Below are positions 43,239 through 53,495 of a stretch of DNA of 64,000 bases, piece by piece. Source of the stretch: Marixanthotalea marina (GTDB taxonomy: Bacteria > Bacteroidota > Bacteroidia > Flavobacteriales > Flavobacteriaceae); NCBI GenBank assembly GCA_018883545.1, contig JAHLEH010000001.1:992001-1056000 (forward strand), in the 5' to 3' direction. The notes under the pieces were generated by a model. The model saw nothing but the letters and a program-made list of their open reading frames with translations. It did no database searches and was not told the DNA's origin. Position 1 is the stretch's first letter; the number at the start of each line of letters is the position of its first letter. The position numbers and the translations under genes were made by a program.

Positions 43239-43689
43239 TATTGTTTGTTCCTTTTGAAAATATATCGAGTAATAAATATTCCCTGTCCGTCATCTTTTCC
43301 TGAATCACTTTCAACGGCACTTGTTACAAAAGCCAGTTCCCAACCTTCAGCAATCATGGCATTAATTTTAGAGGTTATAACTGCATCATTGGCTGCAATG
43401 TTTTGAAAACGAATGCCGCAATATTGTAAAAGTTTAAAAGTTTGGTTTCCTCAAAATCTTTCACGCGAATATCACCACGATCAGATTTATTTCGAGTGTT
43501 GTCATCTTCCGTTTGTTCAGAAGTAAATTCTCGATAATCCCTATCTGCATTTGCAGAAATAATTCTAGATCTGCCAAGTCCGCTAGGAACAATAGATTCT
43601 ACGCTTGTAATTACTTTATACTCTATTTGGGCTTGAGCATCAAAAAATAATACCAATGCCAATGTGGTTAACATTAAAATTTTCTTCAT
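43238..43689 (-). pseudogene. Secreted small protein gene with a frameshift
   Basis: The first frame starts at ATG 43689 with a signal peptide (MKKILMLTTLALVLFFDAQA) and runs to about LLNFYNIA, then hits a stop at 43375 after a non-conserved-looking tail. Another frame takes over from 43417 with GIRFQNIAANDAVITSKINA and then EGWELAFVTSAVESDSGKDD, ending at stop 43238-43240. Loss of one base near 43417-43419 explains the break; the restored protein would be about 150 residues. The second part has the look of a domain for a secreted protein of unknown function. It may be a real mutation or a sequencing error. Confidence 0.75.
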
Positions 43690-43790
43690 AAGGTTTGCAT
43701 TTTTTGTTTTATTAATGCAATATAAGTTTTTTCCCATATCAAATTTTATCTAAATGTTGTTTCTTTGTATATGGAATTACAAAATATTTC

Positions 43791-44741
43791 ATGACAGGGC
43801 TTGTTTATAAATCTACAGGTAGTTGGTACAGCGTTAAAACCGATTTAGGGGACACTTACGAATGCCGTATAAAAGGTAAATTTCGTATTAAGGGTATTAA
43901 AAGTACCAACCCCATTGCGGTGGGCGATGTCGTGGATTTTGAATTGGAAACGGTTAATAATGAAGTAACCGGTATTATAAATAACATCCACGATCGGAAA
44001 AATTATATTGTACGAAAGTCGGTAAACCTCTCCAAGCAGACCCATATTATTGCGGCCAATATAGATCAGGTCTTTCTATTGATAACCGTAAACAATCCGC
44101 CAACATTAACTAGTTTTATCGATCGATTCTTGGTAACAGCCAATGCCTATTCTATTAAAACAATTTTATTGTTTAATAAAATAGATGTTTATGATGAAGA
44201 AACACTTTTGGAGGTTAAGTATTTGGCACATGTGTATCGAAAAATCGGTTACGAATGCATAGGTATTTCAGCCAAAACAGGAAAAAATGTGGACAAGGTC
44301 AAATCTTTGATGCGCGATAAAGTAAGTATGTTTTCAGGGCATTCTGGTGTTGGTAAATCTACTTTGATAAATGCCATAGAGCCTTCATTGGATCTAAAAA
44401 CCAAAGAAATTTCAACCTTACACATGCAAGGGCAACATACCACTACATTTGCAGAAATGTTCGACTTAAGTTTTGGTGCTAAAATAATCGATACACCAGG
44501 TATTAAAGGTTTTGGGGTGGTTGATATGGATAAAGAAGAAGTAGGCGATTATTTTCCAGAGTTTTTTGCGTTGAAACAAGATTGCAAATTCAATAATTGT
44601 TTGCATGTTCAAGAGCCGCAATGTGCTGTAAAAAAGGCATTGGATGATGACGAAATTGCCTTTTCAAGATATAGAAGCTATTTACAAATTATTGAAGGTG
44701 AGGACGAAAATTACAGAACTGATAATTGGGATAAGGAATGA
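43791..44741 (+). CDS. rsgA: Ribosome small subunit-dependent GTPase A
   Basis: Circularly permuted GTPase that helps mature the 30S subunit. OB-fold N-terminus (1-70), NKID near 124, P-loop SGHSGVGKST near 182, DTPGIKGFG, and a C-terminal zinc knuckle (CKFNNCLHVQEPQC). Length of 316 residues is normal. Its stop overlaps the dtd start by ATGA. Confidence 0.95.
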   Translation: MTGLVYKSTGSWYSVKTDLGDTYECRIKGKFRIKGIKSTNPIAVGDVVDFELETVNNEVTGIINNIHDRKNYIVRKSVNLSKQTHIIAANIDQVFLLITVNNPPTLTSFIDRFLVTANAYSIKTILLFNKIDVYDEETLLEVKYLAHVYRKIGYECIGISAKTGKNVDKVKSLMRDKVSMFSGHSGVGKSTLINAIEPSLDLKTKEISTLHMQGQHTTTFAEMFDLSFGAKIIDTPGIKGFGVVDMDKEEVGDYFPEFFALKQDCKFNNCLHVQEPQCAVKKALDDDEIAFSRYRSYLQIIEGEDENYRTDNWDKE

Positions 44742-45190
44742 AAGTGGTGATTCAAAGAGTTTCTAAGGCAAGCGTGACCATAGAGGGGCAAAAAGTGGCT
44801 TCAATTGATGGTGGACTTTTAGTATTGCTTGGAATTATTGATGATGATACCAGCGATGATATTAAATGGCTTTGTAATAAAATTGTAAACCTTAGAATTT
44901 TTGGCGATGATGATAATATAATGAATTGTTCTATTAAAGATATAGAAGGCGATATTATTGCAGTAAGCCAGTTTACACTCCATGCATTAACAAAAAAGGG
45001 CAATCGCCCTAGTTATATAAAGGCAGCCAAGCCGGATGTGGCCATTCCGCTTTATGATGCATTCGTAAAACAATTGACTGCAGATTTGGGAAAGCCAATA
45101 CAAACTGGTCAATTTGGCGCCGACATGAAAGTGGAGCTCCTAAACGATGGTCCGGTAACCATTATAATAGATTCAAAAAATAAAGAATAA
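44738..45190 (+). CDS. dtd: D-aminoacyl-tRNA deacylase
   Basis: Removes D-amino acids mischarged on tRNA. The catalytic motif SQFTLHA near residue 77 and the cross-subunit NDGPVT near 137 are intact in a 150-residue protein. Translationally coupled to rsgA and 11 bases before the mazG-like gene. Confidence 0.95.
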   Translation: MKVVIQRVSKASVTIEGQKVASIDGGLLVLLGIIDDDTSDDIKWLCNKIVNLRIFGDDDNIMNCSIKDIEGDIIAVSQFTLHALTKKGNRPSYIKAAKPDVAIPLYDAFVKQLTADLGKPIQTGQFGADMKVELLNDGPVTIIIDSKNKE

Positions 45191-45201
45191 TAATAATTAT
45201 C

Positions 45202-45528
45202 ATGAACATTCAAAACGCACAAAAAGTAGTTGATGATTGGATAAATAACCATGGCGTTCGTTATTTTAACGAACTTACCAATATGGCTCAGCTTACCGAA
45301 GAGGTAGGCGAAGTAGCACGTATCATTGCACGTCGTTATGGGGAACAAAGTGAAAAGGAAAGCGATAAAGACAAAGACCTAGGAGAAGAGCTGGCAGATG
45401 TTTTGTTTGTAGTACTTTGTTTGGCAAACCAAACGGGGGTTGATTTACAAAAGGCTTTTGATAAGCGTATGGACAAAAAAGCAAAACGCGACCACGATAG
45501 GCACCATAATAATGAAAAATTAAAATAA
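45202..45528 (+). CDS. MazG-like nucleotide pyrophosphohydrolase
   Basis: All-alpha NTP pyrophosphatase of 108 residues. Metal-binding acidic clusters are LTEEVGEVARIIARRYG (near 31-47) and DLGEELADVLFVVLCLAN (near 60-77). It likely hydrolyses noncanonical or excess nucleotides. It forms a small gene group with rsgA and dtd. Confidence 0.88.
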   Translation: MNIQNAQKVVDDWINNHGVRYFNELTNMAQLTEEVGEVARIIARRYGEQSEKESDKDKDLGEELADVLFVVLCLANQTGVDLQKAFDKRMDKKAKRDHDRHHNNEKLK

Positions 45529-45536
45529 ATTATAAG

Positions 45537-45544
45537 TATATTTG
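45537..45544 (+). promoter_or_regulatory. -7 box of aroA
   Basis: TATATTTG, 32 bases before the aroA start; perfect TAnnTTTG match without a clear -33 TTG. Confidence 0.5.
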
Positions 45545-45576
45545 ACCGCCTTAAAAAGACGATTTAATACATTATA

Positions 45577-46803
45577 ATGAATATTACGCTTCATAAATCC
45601 CAAGTTGAAAATAAAGAACATAAAATTATTATAACGGGTTCAAAAAGTGAATCCAATAGATTGTTGCTATTAAAGGCTCTGTACCCTGAAATAGAACTTG
45701 AGAATGTTTCAAATTCAGATGATAGTAATTTGATGACGCAAGCTTTGGTTTCGAATTCTGATATTATAGATATTCACCATGCTGGTACAGCCATGCGTTT
45801 TTTAACTGCTTACTTGGCTATACAGGAAGGTAAAACATTTATTATTACAGGTTCTGAGCGTATGAAGGAGCGCCCCATAAAAATATTGGTCGAAGCCTTG
45901 AATTCTTTGGGAGCCAATATTACATACACAAACAATGAAGGGTATCCACCATTAAGAATTGAAGGCAAAAATTTGTCTAAAAATAAAGTGTCTTTACAAG
46001 CTAATGTCAGCAGTCAGTATATTTCGGCATTATTGCTTATTGCTTCAAAATTAGAAAAAGGACTTGAGCTTACACTTGAAGGGGAAATAACTTCTGTGCC
46101 ATATATAAAAATGACGCTTGCTTTATTGGATGAAGTTGGGGTTGAATCTTCCTTTAAAAATAACACCATTACAGTAAAGCCTAATACAAAGAAAATTGCG
46201 CCTAAAACCTTGGTGGTTGAATCCGACTGGTCATCAGCTTCATATTATTACAGCATAGCGGCTATGTGTGAAGTTGGTACGGAAATATCACTTTCTTTTT
46301 ATAAAGAAAACTCGTTACAAGGTGATTCCGTTCTTGCGGATATTTATAAACATTTTGGGGTTGTATCTACCTTTAACAACAATACGGTTACATTAAAAAA
46401 AGAAAGTGTTGATTTAAAACCGTTAACCCTTAACCTTCAAAATGCACCAGATATTGCACAAACTATAGCCGTTACTTGTTTTGGATTGGGAATGGCGTGC
46501 GATTTAACGGGGCTTCATACATTAAAAATAAAAGAAACGGATCGATTGGTAGCGTTAAAAACCGAAATTGAAAAGTTAGGCGGCGAAGTTAATATTACCG
46601 ATGCGTCTTTGCATTTATCGCCTTCTGGAAAAATAAACAAAAAGGTGTCTATAGCAACGTATCACGACCACCGTATGGCCATGGCATTTGCACCATTAGC
46701 ATTAAAAACATCATTGATAATAGAGGATGCCAATGTGGTTTCGAAATCCTATCCTGCTTTTTGGCAAGACCTTAAATCAATCGGGTTCAAAATAACTCAA
46801 TAA
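45577..46803 (+). CDS. aroA: 3-phosphoshikimate 1-carboxyvinyltransferase
   Basis: EPSP synthase of the shikimate pathway. GSKSESNRLLLLKAL near 21, HHAGTAMRFLTAYLA near 66, and KIKETDRLVALKTEIEKLGG near 315 mark the enzyme. The GSKSxSNR and AGTAMR active-site loops are intact. Length of 408 residues is slightly below the common ~425. It supplies chorismate precursors for the operon at 39-43 kb but has its own promoter. Confidence 0.93.
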   Translation: MNITLHKSQVENKEHKIIITGSKSESNRLLLLKALYPEIELENVSNSDDSNLMTQALVSNSDIIDIHHAGTAMRFLTAYLAIQEGKTFIITGSERMKERPIKILVEALNSLGANITYTNNEGYPPLRIEGKNLSKNKVSLQANVSSQYISALLLIASKLEKGLELTLEGEITSVPYIKMTLALLDEVGVESSFKNNTITVKPNTKKIAPKTLVVESDWSSASYYYSIAAMCEVGTEISLSFYKENSLQGDSVLADIYKHFGVVSTFNNNTVTLKKESVDLKPLTLNLQNAPDIAQTIAVTCFGLGMACDLTGLHTLKIKETDRLVALKTEIEKLGGEVNITDASLHLSPSGKINKKVSIATYHDHRMAMAFAPLALKTSLIIEDANVVSKSYPAFWQDLKSIGFKITQ

Positions 46804-46818
46804 TAATCACTTAAATAC

Positions 46819-46850
46819 TTGACAAGGCCTATTTCAAGATTGTATATTTG
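46819..46850 (+). promoter_or_regulatory. Promoter of queA
   Basis: TTG (46819-46821) and TATATTTG (46843-46850) with 21 bases between, a good Bacteroidota -33/-7 pair. The transcript would have a leader of about 100 bases. Confidence 0.6.
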
Positions 46851-46958
46851 CAGCCTTGTAAAAAATAAATCAGTTTACATGAAACATTTTTGGTGTGTTT
46901 TTAACATGCTATAGGAAGAGTGTTCCGTGTGGCAGAAATATTAAATAAACATAAACAC

Positions 46959-48008
46959 ATGAAATTATCAAACTTCGGTTTCAATTTGCCTGACGAATTA
47001 TTAGCAGAATATCCAGCAGAAAATAGGGATGAATCCCGTTTAATGGTTTTGGATAGAAAAAAGCAAACCATTGAGCACAAACTTTTTAAAGACCTTATTG
47101 ATTATTTTGATGAAGACGATGTAATGATTCTTAATAATACCAAGGTTTTTCCAGCTAGGCTTTATGGTAACAAAGAAAAAACAGGTGCTAGAATTGAAGT
47201 ATTTCTGCTCAGGGAATTGAACGAAGAACAACGCCTTTGGGATGTGTTGGTAGACCCTGCTAGAAAAATAAGAATTGGTAATAAATTGTATTTCGGTGAC
47301 GATGATACCCTTGTGGCAGAGGTTATAGACAATACTACGTCGCGTGGACGTACACTTCGATTTTTATACGATGGGTCTTATAAAGAATTCAGAAATAAAT
47401 TGACCGAGCTGGGTGAAACGCCACTTCCTAAATATATAAAAAGAGGCGTATTGCCAGAAGACGAGGAACGTTACCAAACGATTTTCGCCAAAAATGAAGG
47501 TGCGGTTGCGGCCCCTACAGCTGGATTGCACTTTTCGAAACATCTTTTGAAACGTTTGGAAATTAAAGGGGTTAATTTTGCGGAAGTAACGCTTCATGTT
47601 GGTTTGGGAACATTCAATCCTGTTGAGGTTGAAGATTTATCCAAACACAAAATGGATAGCGAAGAATTAATTATCAATTCTAAAGCTGTAGAAACTGTAA
47701 ATACAGCCATTAAGAATAAAAAGCGTGTGTGTGCTGTTGGTACAACATCCATGCGTGCTATTGAAAGTTCGGTATCTTCAAATGGTATGTTGAATGAAAT
47801 GGAAGGGTGGACCAACAAGTTTATATTCCCGCCTTACGATTTTAGTATTGCCAACTGTATGATTACCAATTTCCATACTCCAAAGTCAACTTTATTGATG
47901 ATGGTTTCTGCTTTTGCAGGTGTCGATTTCATAAAGAAAGCCTACGAAGAAGCAGTCAAAGAAAAATATAAGTTTTACAGTTATGGCGATGCCATGTTGA
48001 TTATATAA
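46959..48008 (+). CDS. queA: S-adenosylmethionine:tRNA ribosyltransferase-isomerase
   Basis: Makes epoxyqueuosine in tRNA from preQ1 with SAM as ribosyl donor. [20 protein letters not shown] is the conserved start, so the ATG at 46959 (349 residues) is chosen over an in-frame GTG at 46920. The central [14 protein letters not shown] and the later [12 protein letters not shown] and [16 protein letters not shown] are diagnostic. A terminator follows 5 bases after the stop. Confidence 0.95.
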   Translation: MKLSNFGFNLPDELLAEYPAENRDESRLMVLDRKKQTIEHKLFKDLIDYFDEDDVMILNNTKVFPARLYGNKEKTGARIEVFLLRELNEEQRLWDVLVDPARKIRIGNKLYFGDDDTLVAEVIDNTTSRGRTLRFLYDGSYKEFRNKLTELGETPLPKYIKRGVLPEDEERYQTIFAKNEGAVAAPTAGLHFSKHLLKRLEIKGVNFAEVTLHVGLGTFNPVEVEDLSKHKMDSEELIINSKAVETVNTAIKNKKRVCAVGTTSMRAIESSVSSNGMLNEMEGWTNKFIFPPYDFSIANCMITNFHTPKSTLLMMVSAFAGVDFIKKAYEEAVKEKYKFYSYGDAMLII

Positions 48009-48013
48009 AATGT

Positions 48014-48039
48014 AAGCCTTGCGAAAGCAAGGCTTTTTT
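48014..48039 (+). terminator. Intrinsic terminator after queA
   Basis: AAGCCTTGC-gaaa-GCAAGGCTT, a 9-bp perfect stem with GAAA loop, followed by Ts. Confidence 0.93.
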
Positions 48040-48075
48040 ATTTCTGTTCAAAATTACAAATCGTTTTCCTTTCCT

Positions 48076-48083
48076 TATTTTTG
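48076..48083 (+). promoter_or_regulatory. -7 box 8 bases before rlmN
   Basis: TATTTTTG, perfect TAnnTTTG, with the rlmN ATG only 8 bases downstream. The 5' leader would be about 4 bases or less. Confidence 0.5.
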
Positions 48084-48091
48084 CAAAATCT

Positions 48092-49132
48092 ATGGTGACA
48101 AACAAAAAAGATATTAGGGCTCTAACAAAAGATCAACTGCGTGATTTTTTCGTTGCCCAGGGAGATAAAGCATTTCGTGGTAATCAAGTTTATGAATGGC
48201 TGTGGCAAAAATCGGCACACTCTTTTGAGGCTATGACCAACATATCCAAAGACACTCGTGATTTATTGGATACCCATTTTGTCATTAACCATATTGAGGT
48301 CGATACCATGCAACGCAGTAACGATGGCACTATTAAAAATGCGGTGAAATTGCATGACGGTTTGATTGTAGAGTCTGTTTTAATACCAACGCCTACAAGA
48401 ACAACAGCCTGTGTATCAAGCCAAGTAGGCTGTAGTTTAGATTGTAAATTTTGTGCAACGGCTAGGTTGAAGCGTATGCGTAATTTAAACCCAGACGAAA
48501 TCTACGACCAAGTAGTTGCTATCGATAGGGAAAGTAAAACATATTTCAACAGACCTTTGAGCAATATTGTATTTATGGGTATGGGCGAACCGCTTATGAA
48601 TTACAATAACGTTATTAAGGCCATAGATAAAATTACCTCAGATGAAGGTTTGGGCATGTCGCCCAAACGTATTACTCTATCCACTTCTGGTGTGCCAAAA
48701 ATGATAAAAAAAATGGCCGATGATGGAGTAAAATTCAATTTGGCAGTGTCGTTACATTCTGCTGTAGATGAGGTTAGAACGTCCATTATGCCTTTCAACG
48801 AAACTTTTCCACTAGAAGATTTAAGGGAAGCTTTAGAATATTGGTATGCCAAAACCAAACGAAAAGTGAGCTATGAGTATGTTGTTTGGCGCGGCATTAA
48901 CGATTCACAAAAAGACATAGATGCCTTTGTGAAATTTTGTAAATACGTGCCTTGTAAAGTCAATATTATAGAATACAACCCTATTGACGATGGCGAATTT
49001 CAGCAAGCTAGCAACGAAGCCTTAGAAAACTATATAAAAACCTTAGAAGCTAATAGAATTGTGGTGAATGTGCGCCGAAGCAGGGGCAAGGATATTGATG
49101 CTGCTTGCGGACAATTAGCAAATAAATCTTAA
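48092..49132 (+). CDS. rlmN: 23S rRNA / tRNA adenine-C2 methyltransferase
   Basis: Radical-SAM enzyme that methylates C2 of A2503 in 23S rRNA and A37 in tRNA. The radical cluster CSLDCKFC is in SSQVGCSLDCKFCATARL near 112-129, with GMGEPLMNYNN near 165. The catalytic C-terminal cysteine is in DIDAACGQLANKS at the end. Length of 346 residues is normal. Confidence 0.95.
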   Translation: MVTNKKDIRALTKDQLRDFFVAQGDKAFRGNQVYEWLWQKSAHSFEAMTNISKDTRDLLDTHFVINHIEVDTMQRSNDGTIKNAVKLHDGLIVESVLIPTPTRTTACVSSQVGCSLDCKFCATARLKRMRNLNPDEIYDQVVAIDRESKTYFNRPLSNIVFMGMGEPLMNYNNVIKAIDKITSDEGLGMSPKRITLSTSGVPKMIKKMADDGVKFNLAVSLHSAVDEVRTSIMPFNETFPLEDLREALEYWYAKTKRKVSYEYVVWRGINDSQKDIDAFVKFCKYVPCKVNIIEYNPIDDGEFQQASNEALENYIKTLEANRIVVNVRRSRGKDIDAACGQLANKS

Positions 49133-49142
49133 AAAAATTCTA

Positions 49143-49208
49143 TTTGTCATTGACTTTGTCGAATCTTCGATTTCCAGCGAATCCCGATAACTATCGGGAA
49201 GGAATCCA
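49143..49208. repeat. Dispersed repeat with TCCCGAT palindrome
   Basis: The tract contains TCCCGATA-ac-TATCGGGA (49182-49199) and CCAGCGAATCCCG/GGAAGGAATCC segments. It resembles the TCCCGA-acta-TCGGGA core in the composite element at 30809-30824. Confidence 0.6.
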
Positions 49209-49251
49209 TTACAAGTTAATATAATGTTTGTTATGGTTTCATTTGAAATAG

Positions 49252-49259
49252 TATCTTTG
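49252..49259 (+). promoter_or_regulatory. -7 box 8 bases before the polyprenyl synthase gene
   Basis: TATCTTTG, perfect TAnnTTTG, 8 bases upstream of the ATG at 49268; a very short leader is predicted. Confidence 0.5.
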
Positions 49260-49267
49260 GTTTTTCT

Positions 49268-50245
49268 ATGAAAATAGTAGAGCAAATAAAACAGCCCATC
49301 GCTTTTGAAATGGAACTTTTCGAGCAAAAGTTCCAGCTTTCCATGTCTAGTAAGGTGGCTTTACTCAACAGAATCACACATTACATAGTTAACCGTAAAG
49401 GCAAACAAATGCGCCCCATGTTTGTGTTTTTGGTTGCGAAAATGCTAAATAATGGAGAAGTAAGCGAGCGTACTTATAGGGGGGCTTCGGTTATAGAGTT
49501 GATCCATACAGCAACTTTGGTTCACGATGATGTGGTGGATGATAGCAATCGCAGGCGTGGTTTTTTCTCGGTGAATGCACTTTGGAAAAATAAGATTGCC
49601 GTTTTAATTGGCGATTATTTGCTGTCTAAAGGCTTGTTGTTATCTATTGATAATAATGATTTCGATTTATTGAAGATTATTTCTGTAGCCGTTCGCGAGA
49701 TGAGTGAAGGTGAATTGCTTCAAATTGAGAAAGCCCGAAAACTGGATATTACCGAAGATGTATATTATGAAATCATCCGCCAAAAAACAGCTACTTTAAT
49801 TGCTGCTTGTTGTAGTTTGGGCGCTGCTTCGGTAAAGCCAGATTCCCAACATGTGGAAACTATGCGTAAGTTTGGTGAATTGATAGGGATGGCATTTCAA
49901 ATAAAAGACGATTTGTTCGATTATGGCGATACCCAAATTGGTAAACCAACAGGTATTGATATTAAAGAGCAAAAAATGACTTTGCCATTAATTCATGTTC
50001 TCAATAAAGCCGATAAAAAAGAAAAAAACTGGCTGATTAATTCCATAAAGAACCATAACAAAGACAGTAAACGGGTAAAAGAAGTCATTGCTTTTGTAAA
50101 AGATAATGGCGGACTCGATTATGCCATTACAAAAATGAAGCAATTCCAAGAAAATGCTTTGATGTTACTTCGCGACTATCCAAATTCCGACTATAAAACT
50201 TCACTAGAATTAATGGTTAACTATGTGATTGATAGGAAGAAATAG
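49268..50245 (+). CDS. Polyprenyl diphosphate synthase
   Basis: Trans-isoprenyl diphosphate synthase for long-chain quinone side chains. First aspartate-rich motif LVHDDVVDDSNRRRG near 82-96 and second DDLFDYG near 215. Length of 325 residues fits octaprenyl/heptaprenyl synthases; chain length cannot be fixed by eye. Convergent with the deiminase gene, 2 bases apart. Confidence 0.93.
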   Translation: MKIVEQIKQPIAFEMELFEQKFQLSMSSKVALLNRITHYIVNRKGKQMRPMFVFLVAKMLNNGEVSERTYRGASVIELIHTATLVHDDVVDDSNRRRGFFSVNALWKNKIAVLIGDYLLSKGLLLSIDNNDFDLLKIISVAVREMSEGELLQIEKARKLDITEDVYYEIIRQKTATLIAACCSLGAASVKPDSQHVETMRKFGELIGMAFQIKDDLFDYGDTQIGKPTGIDIKEQKMTLPLIHVLNKADKKEKNWLINSIKNHNKDSKRVKEVIAFVKDNGGLDYAITKMKQFQENALMLLRDYPNSDYKTSLELMVNYVIDRKK

Positions 50246-50247
50246 TG

Positions 50248-51594
50248 TTAAGGAACTGCTTTATCAACAGCTTCATACCAAGGTTCTTGTAAAGTAACAC
50301 AATGAATACCACCACCTTGTCTGTTTAAGGGTAAGGCATCAATCCAAACTTGTTCGAGGTTTGGGAAAGCATCCCTAAAAATAGCTTTTACTTTGGCTTC
50401 GCGTTCTGTAGGCGTGCCATGATTGGTATAAGATGCGTTTATAATAACGCCATTGGAAATTAAAAAATTTAAGTAGGAAACCGAAGCCACCCGTGTTATT
50501 GTTTTACCAATAGTTTGTGCCTCGAGGGGAAGTCTGCTGGCTTCCATTTTATCAAAATCCATACTGTTGGTTTTTTCAGCAACTGTAGCAGTCCATTCTA
50601 TTGCTGAAGGAAGCGGTACTTTAATAATCTTAAAGGGTTTGCCATCCTGGTCGGTAGCGTCCTTTAGTATTTTATAGTTTTCCTGCATCCGTTGGTAGGT
50701 TATTTTGTTTAATGGATGTTTTACAATGTCTTCTTCCTCTATCCAAGCAAGTAGTATGGTGCTCGCATCTGCAAAACGAACAAACTCGTCGGTATGCCCG
50801 CCTGTCCCCACAGATACATAGCCATTGTTGGGCATAAATGACCGAGAATCGTCGGCAGTGCCATTTTTAAGCCAAATAACTTTGGTGATGTTCATTACTC
50901 TACGATATTCCTCTTCTATTTCTTCTTTGGTCCAATCTGGGTTTCTCTGCAAAGTAACTTGTTCGCTTTGTATTAAAACACCTTTGCCATTGGTTTCCAA
51001 GGAACCACCTTCCATAGCCAAATCAGATTTTATACGTCTTACTTTATTTATCTTGGCCATTTCTTTATCGGCATCACTAAATTGATTTTTCAGTGAATTC
51101 ATTTTTAGGGCCATATACAAAGCGGCATATTGAGGTCTAGCACTAAATAGCCAATCGTAATAACCATAATTGCTCCATTCAAAATCAACCACGGCTTGCT
51201 GTCCTTCGTTGTTTGTTAAAAAGGTAGCGCCATTGTCACGTATCCATAGACGTTCACCGGGTACAATATGAAATTGGATAAGATTGGTGTTAATGCCCAT
51301 TTTAATAAGGGTTTCCCTAGCTGCTTTTTGAATTTCAGGCGTTGAAGTTGCAATTTTTATGGGCACTTTTCCAGAAAGACCATTTATAATATTGCCTACG
51401 GTTTTTTGGATATCGGTATTTTCATTTTCCCAACCAAACCAAACAGCCTGTTGGCGTTCAAATTCTGCAGGAAAACGGAAGGTATTGCCTTTATTTTGAC
51501 CAAACACAAGGGACAAAGTAAAAAATTGAATAAGTAAAAAGGAAAAAACAAATTTAAACGTTTGTTTTGCGGCGAATAGGGCAGGTTTAGGCAT
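50248..51594 (-). CDS. Secreted agmatine/peptidyl-arginine deiminase family protein
   Basis: Guanidino-group-modifying enzyme of the agmatine deiminase / bacterial PAD group. The nucleophile cysteine is near the C-terminus in GGGIHCVTLQEPWYE, with WIRDNGATF and the ~GGHTDEFVRF histidine segment upstream. ATG 51594 (448 residues) gives a clear signal peptide (KFVFSFLLIQFFTLSLVFGQ); a start at 51651 would only lengthen the N-terminus. Cytoplasmic agmatine deiminases lack such a signal, so it probably acts in the periplasm or outside on agmatine or peptidyl arginine. Confidence 0.85.
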   Translation of the reverse strand: MPKPALFAAKQTFKFVFSFLLIQFFTLSLVFGQNKGNTFRFPAEFERQQAVWFGWENENTDIQKTVGNIINGLSGKVPIKIATSTPEIQKAARETLIKMGINTNLIQFHIVPGERLWIRDNGATFLTNNEGQQAVVDFEWSNYGYYDWLFSARPQYAALYMALKMNSLKNQFSDADKEMAKINKVRRIKSDLAMEGGSLETNGKGVLIQSEQVTLQRNPDWTKEEIEEEYRRVMNITKVIWLKNGTADDSRSFMPNNGYVSVGTGGHTDEFVRFADASTILLAWIEEEDIVKHPLNKITYQRMQENYKILKDATDQDGKPFKIIKVPLPSAIEWTATVAEKTNSMDFDKMEASRLPLEAQTIGKTITRVASVSYLNFLISNGVIINASYTNHGTPTEREAKVKAIFRDAFPNLEQVWIDALPLNRQGGGIHCVTLQEPWYEAVDKAVP

Positions 51595-51750
51595 GGAGGT
51601 TAACTGTATGTTTTTGTAAGGTGTTTGTGCGAAAGTACCTAGAAAAACCACATAAAAAAATCATTTAACAATTCTTTATCTAAAATCTATTTTATTGTTA
51701 ATAACACTCATTTAAATAACTAAAAAACTATTCGGTAATAACTATTTTAA

Positions 51751-53424
<1,674 letters not shown>

Positions 53425-53495
53425 ATTTGGACAACTTTTTGCTTATTCAAGTTTTTTCCTGTAACAGCAGGGATTTTTAAGAACATATATAATAC

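Noticed and set aside
53448-53480. A possible terminator between pyrG and yidC (CCTG-taa-CAGCAGG region)
   Set aside because: The stem is imperfect and there is no proper T-tract.
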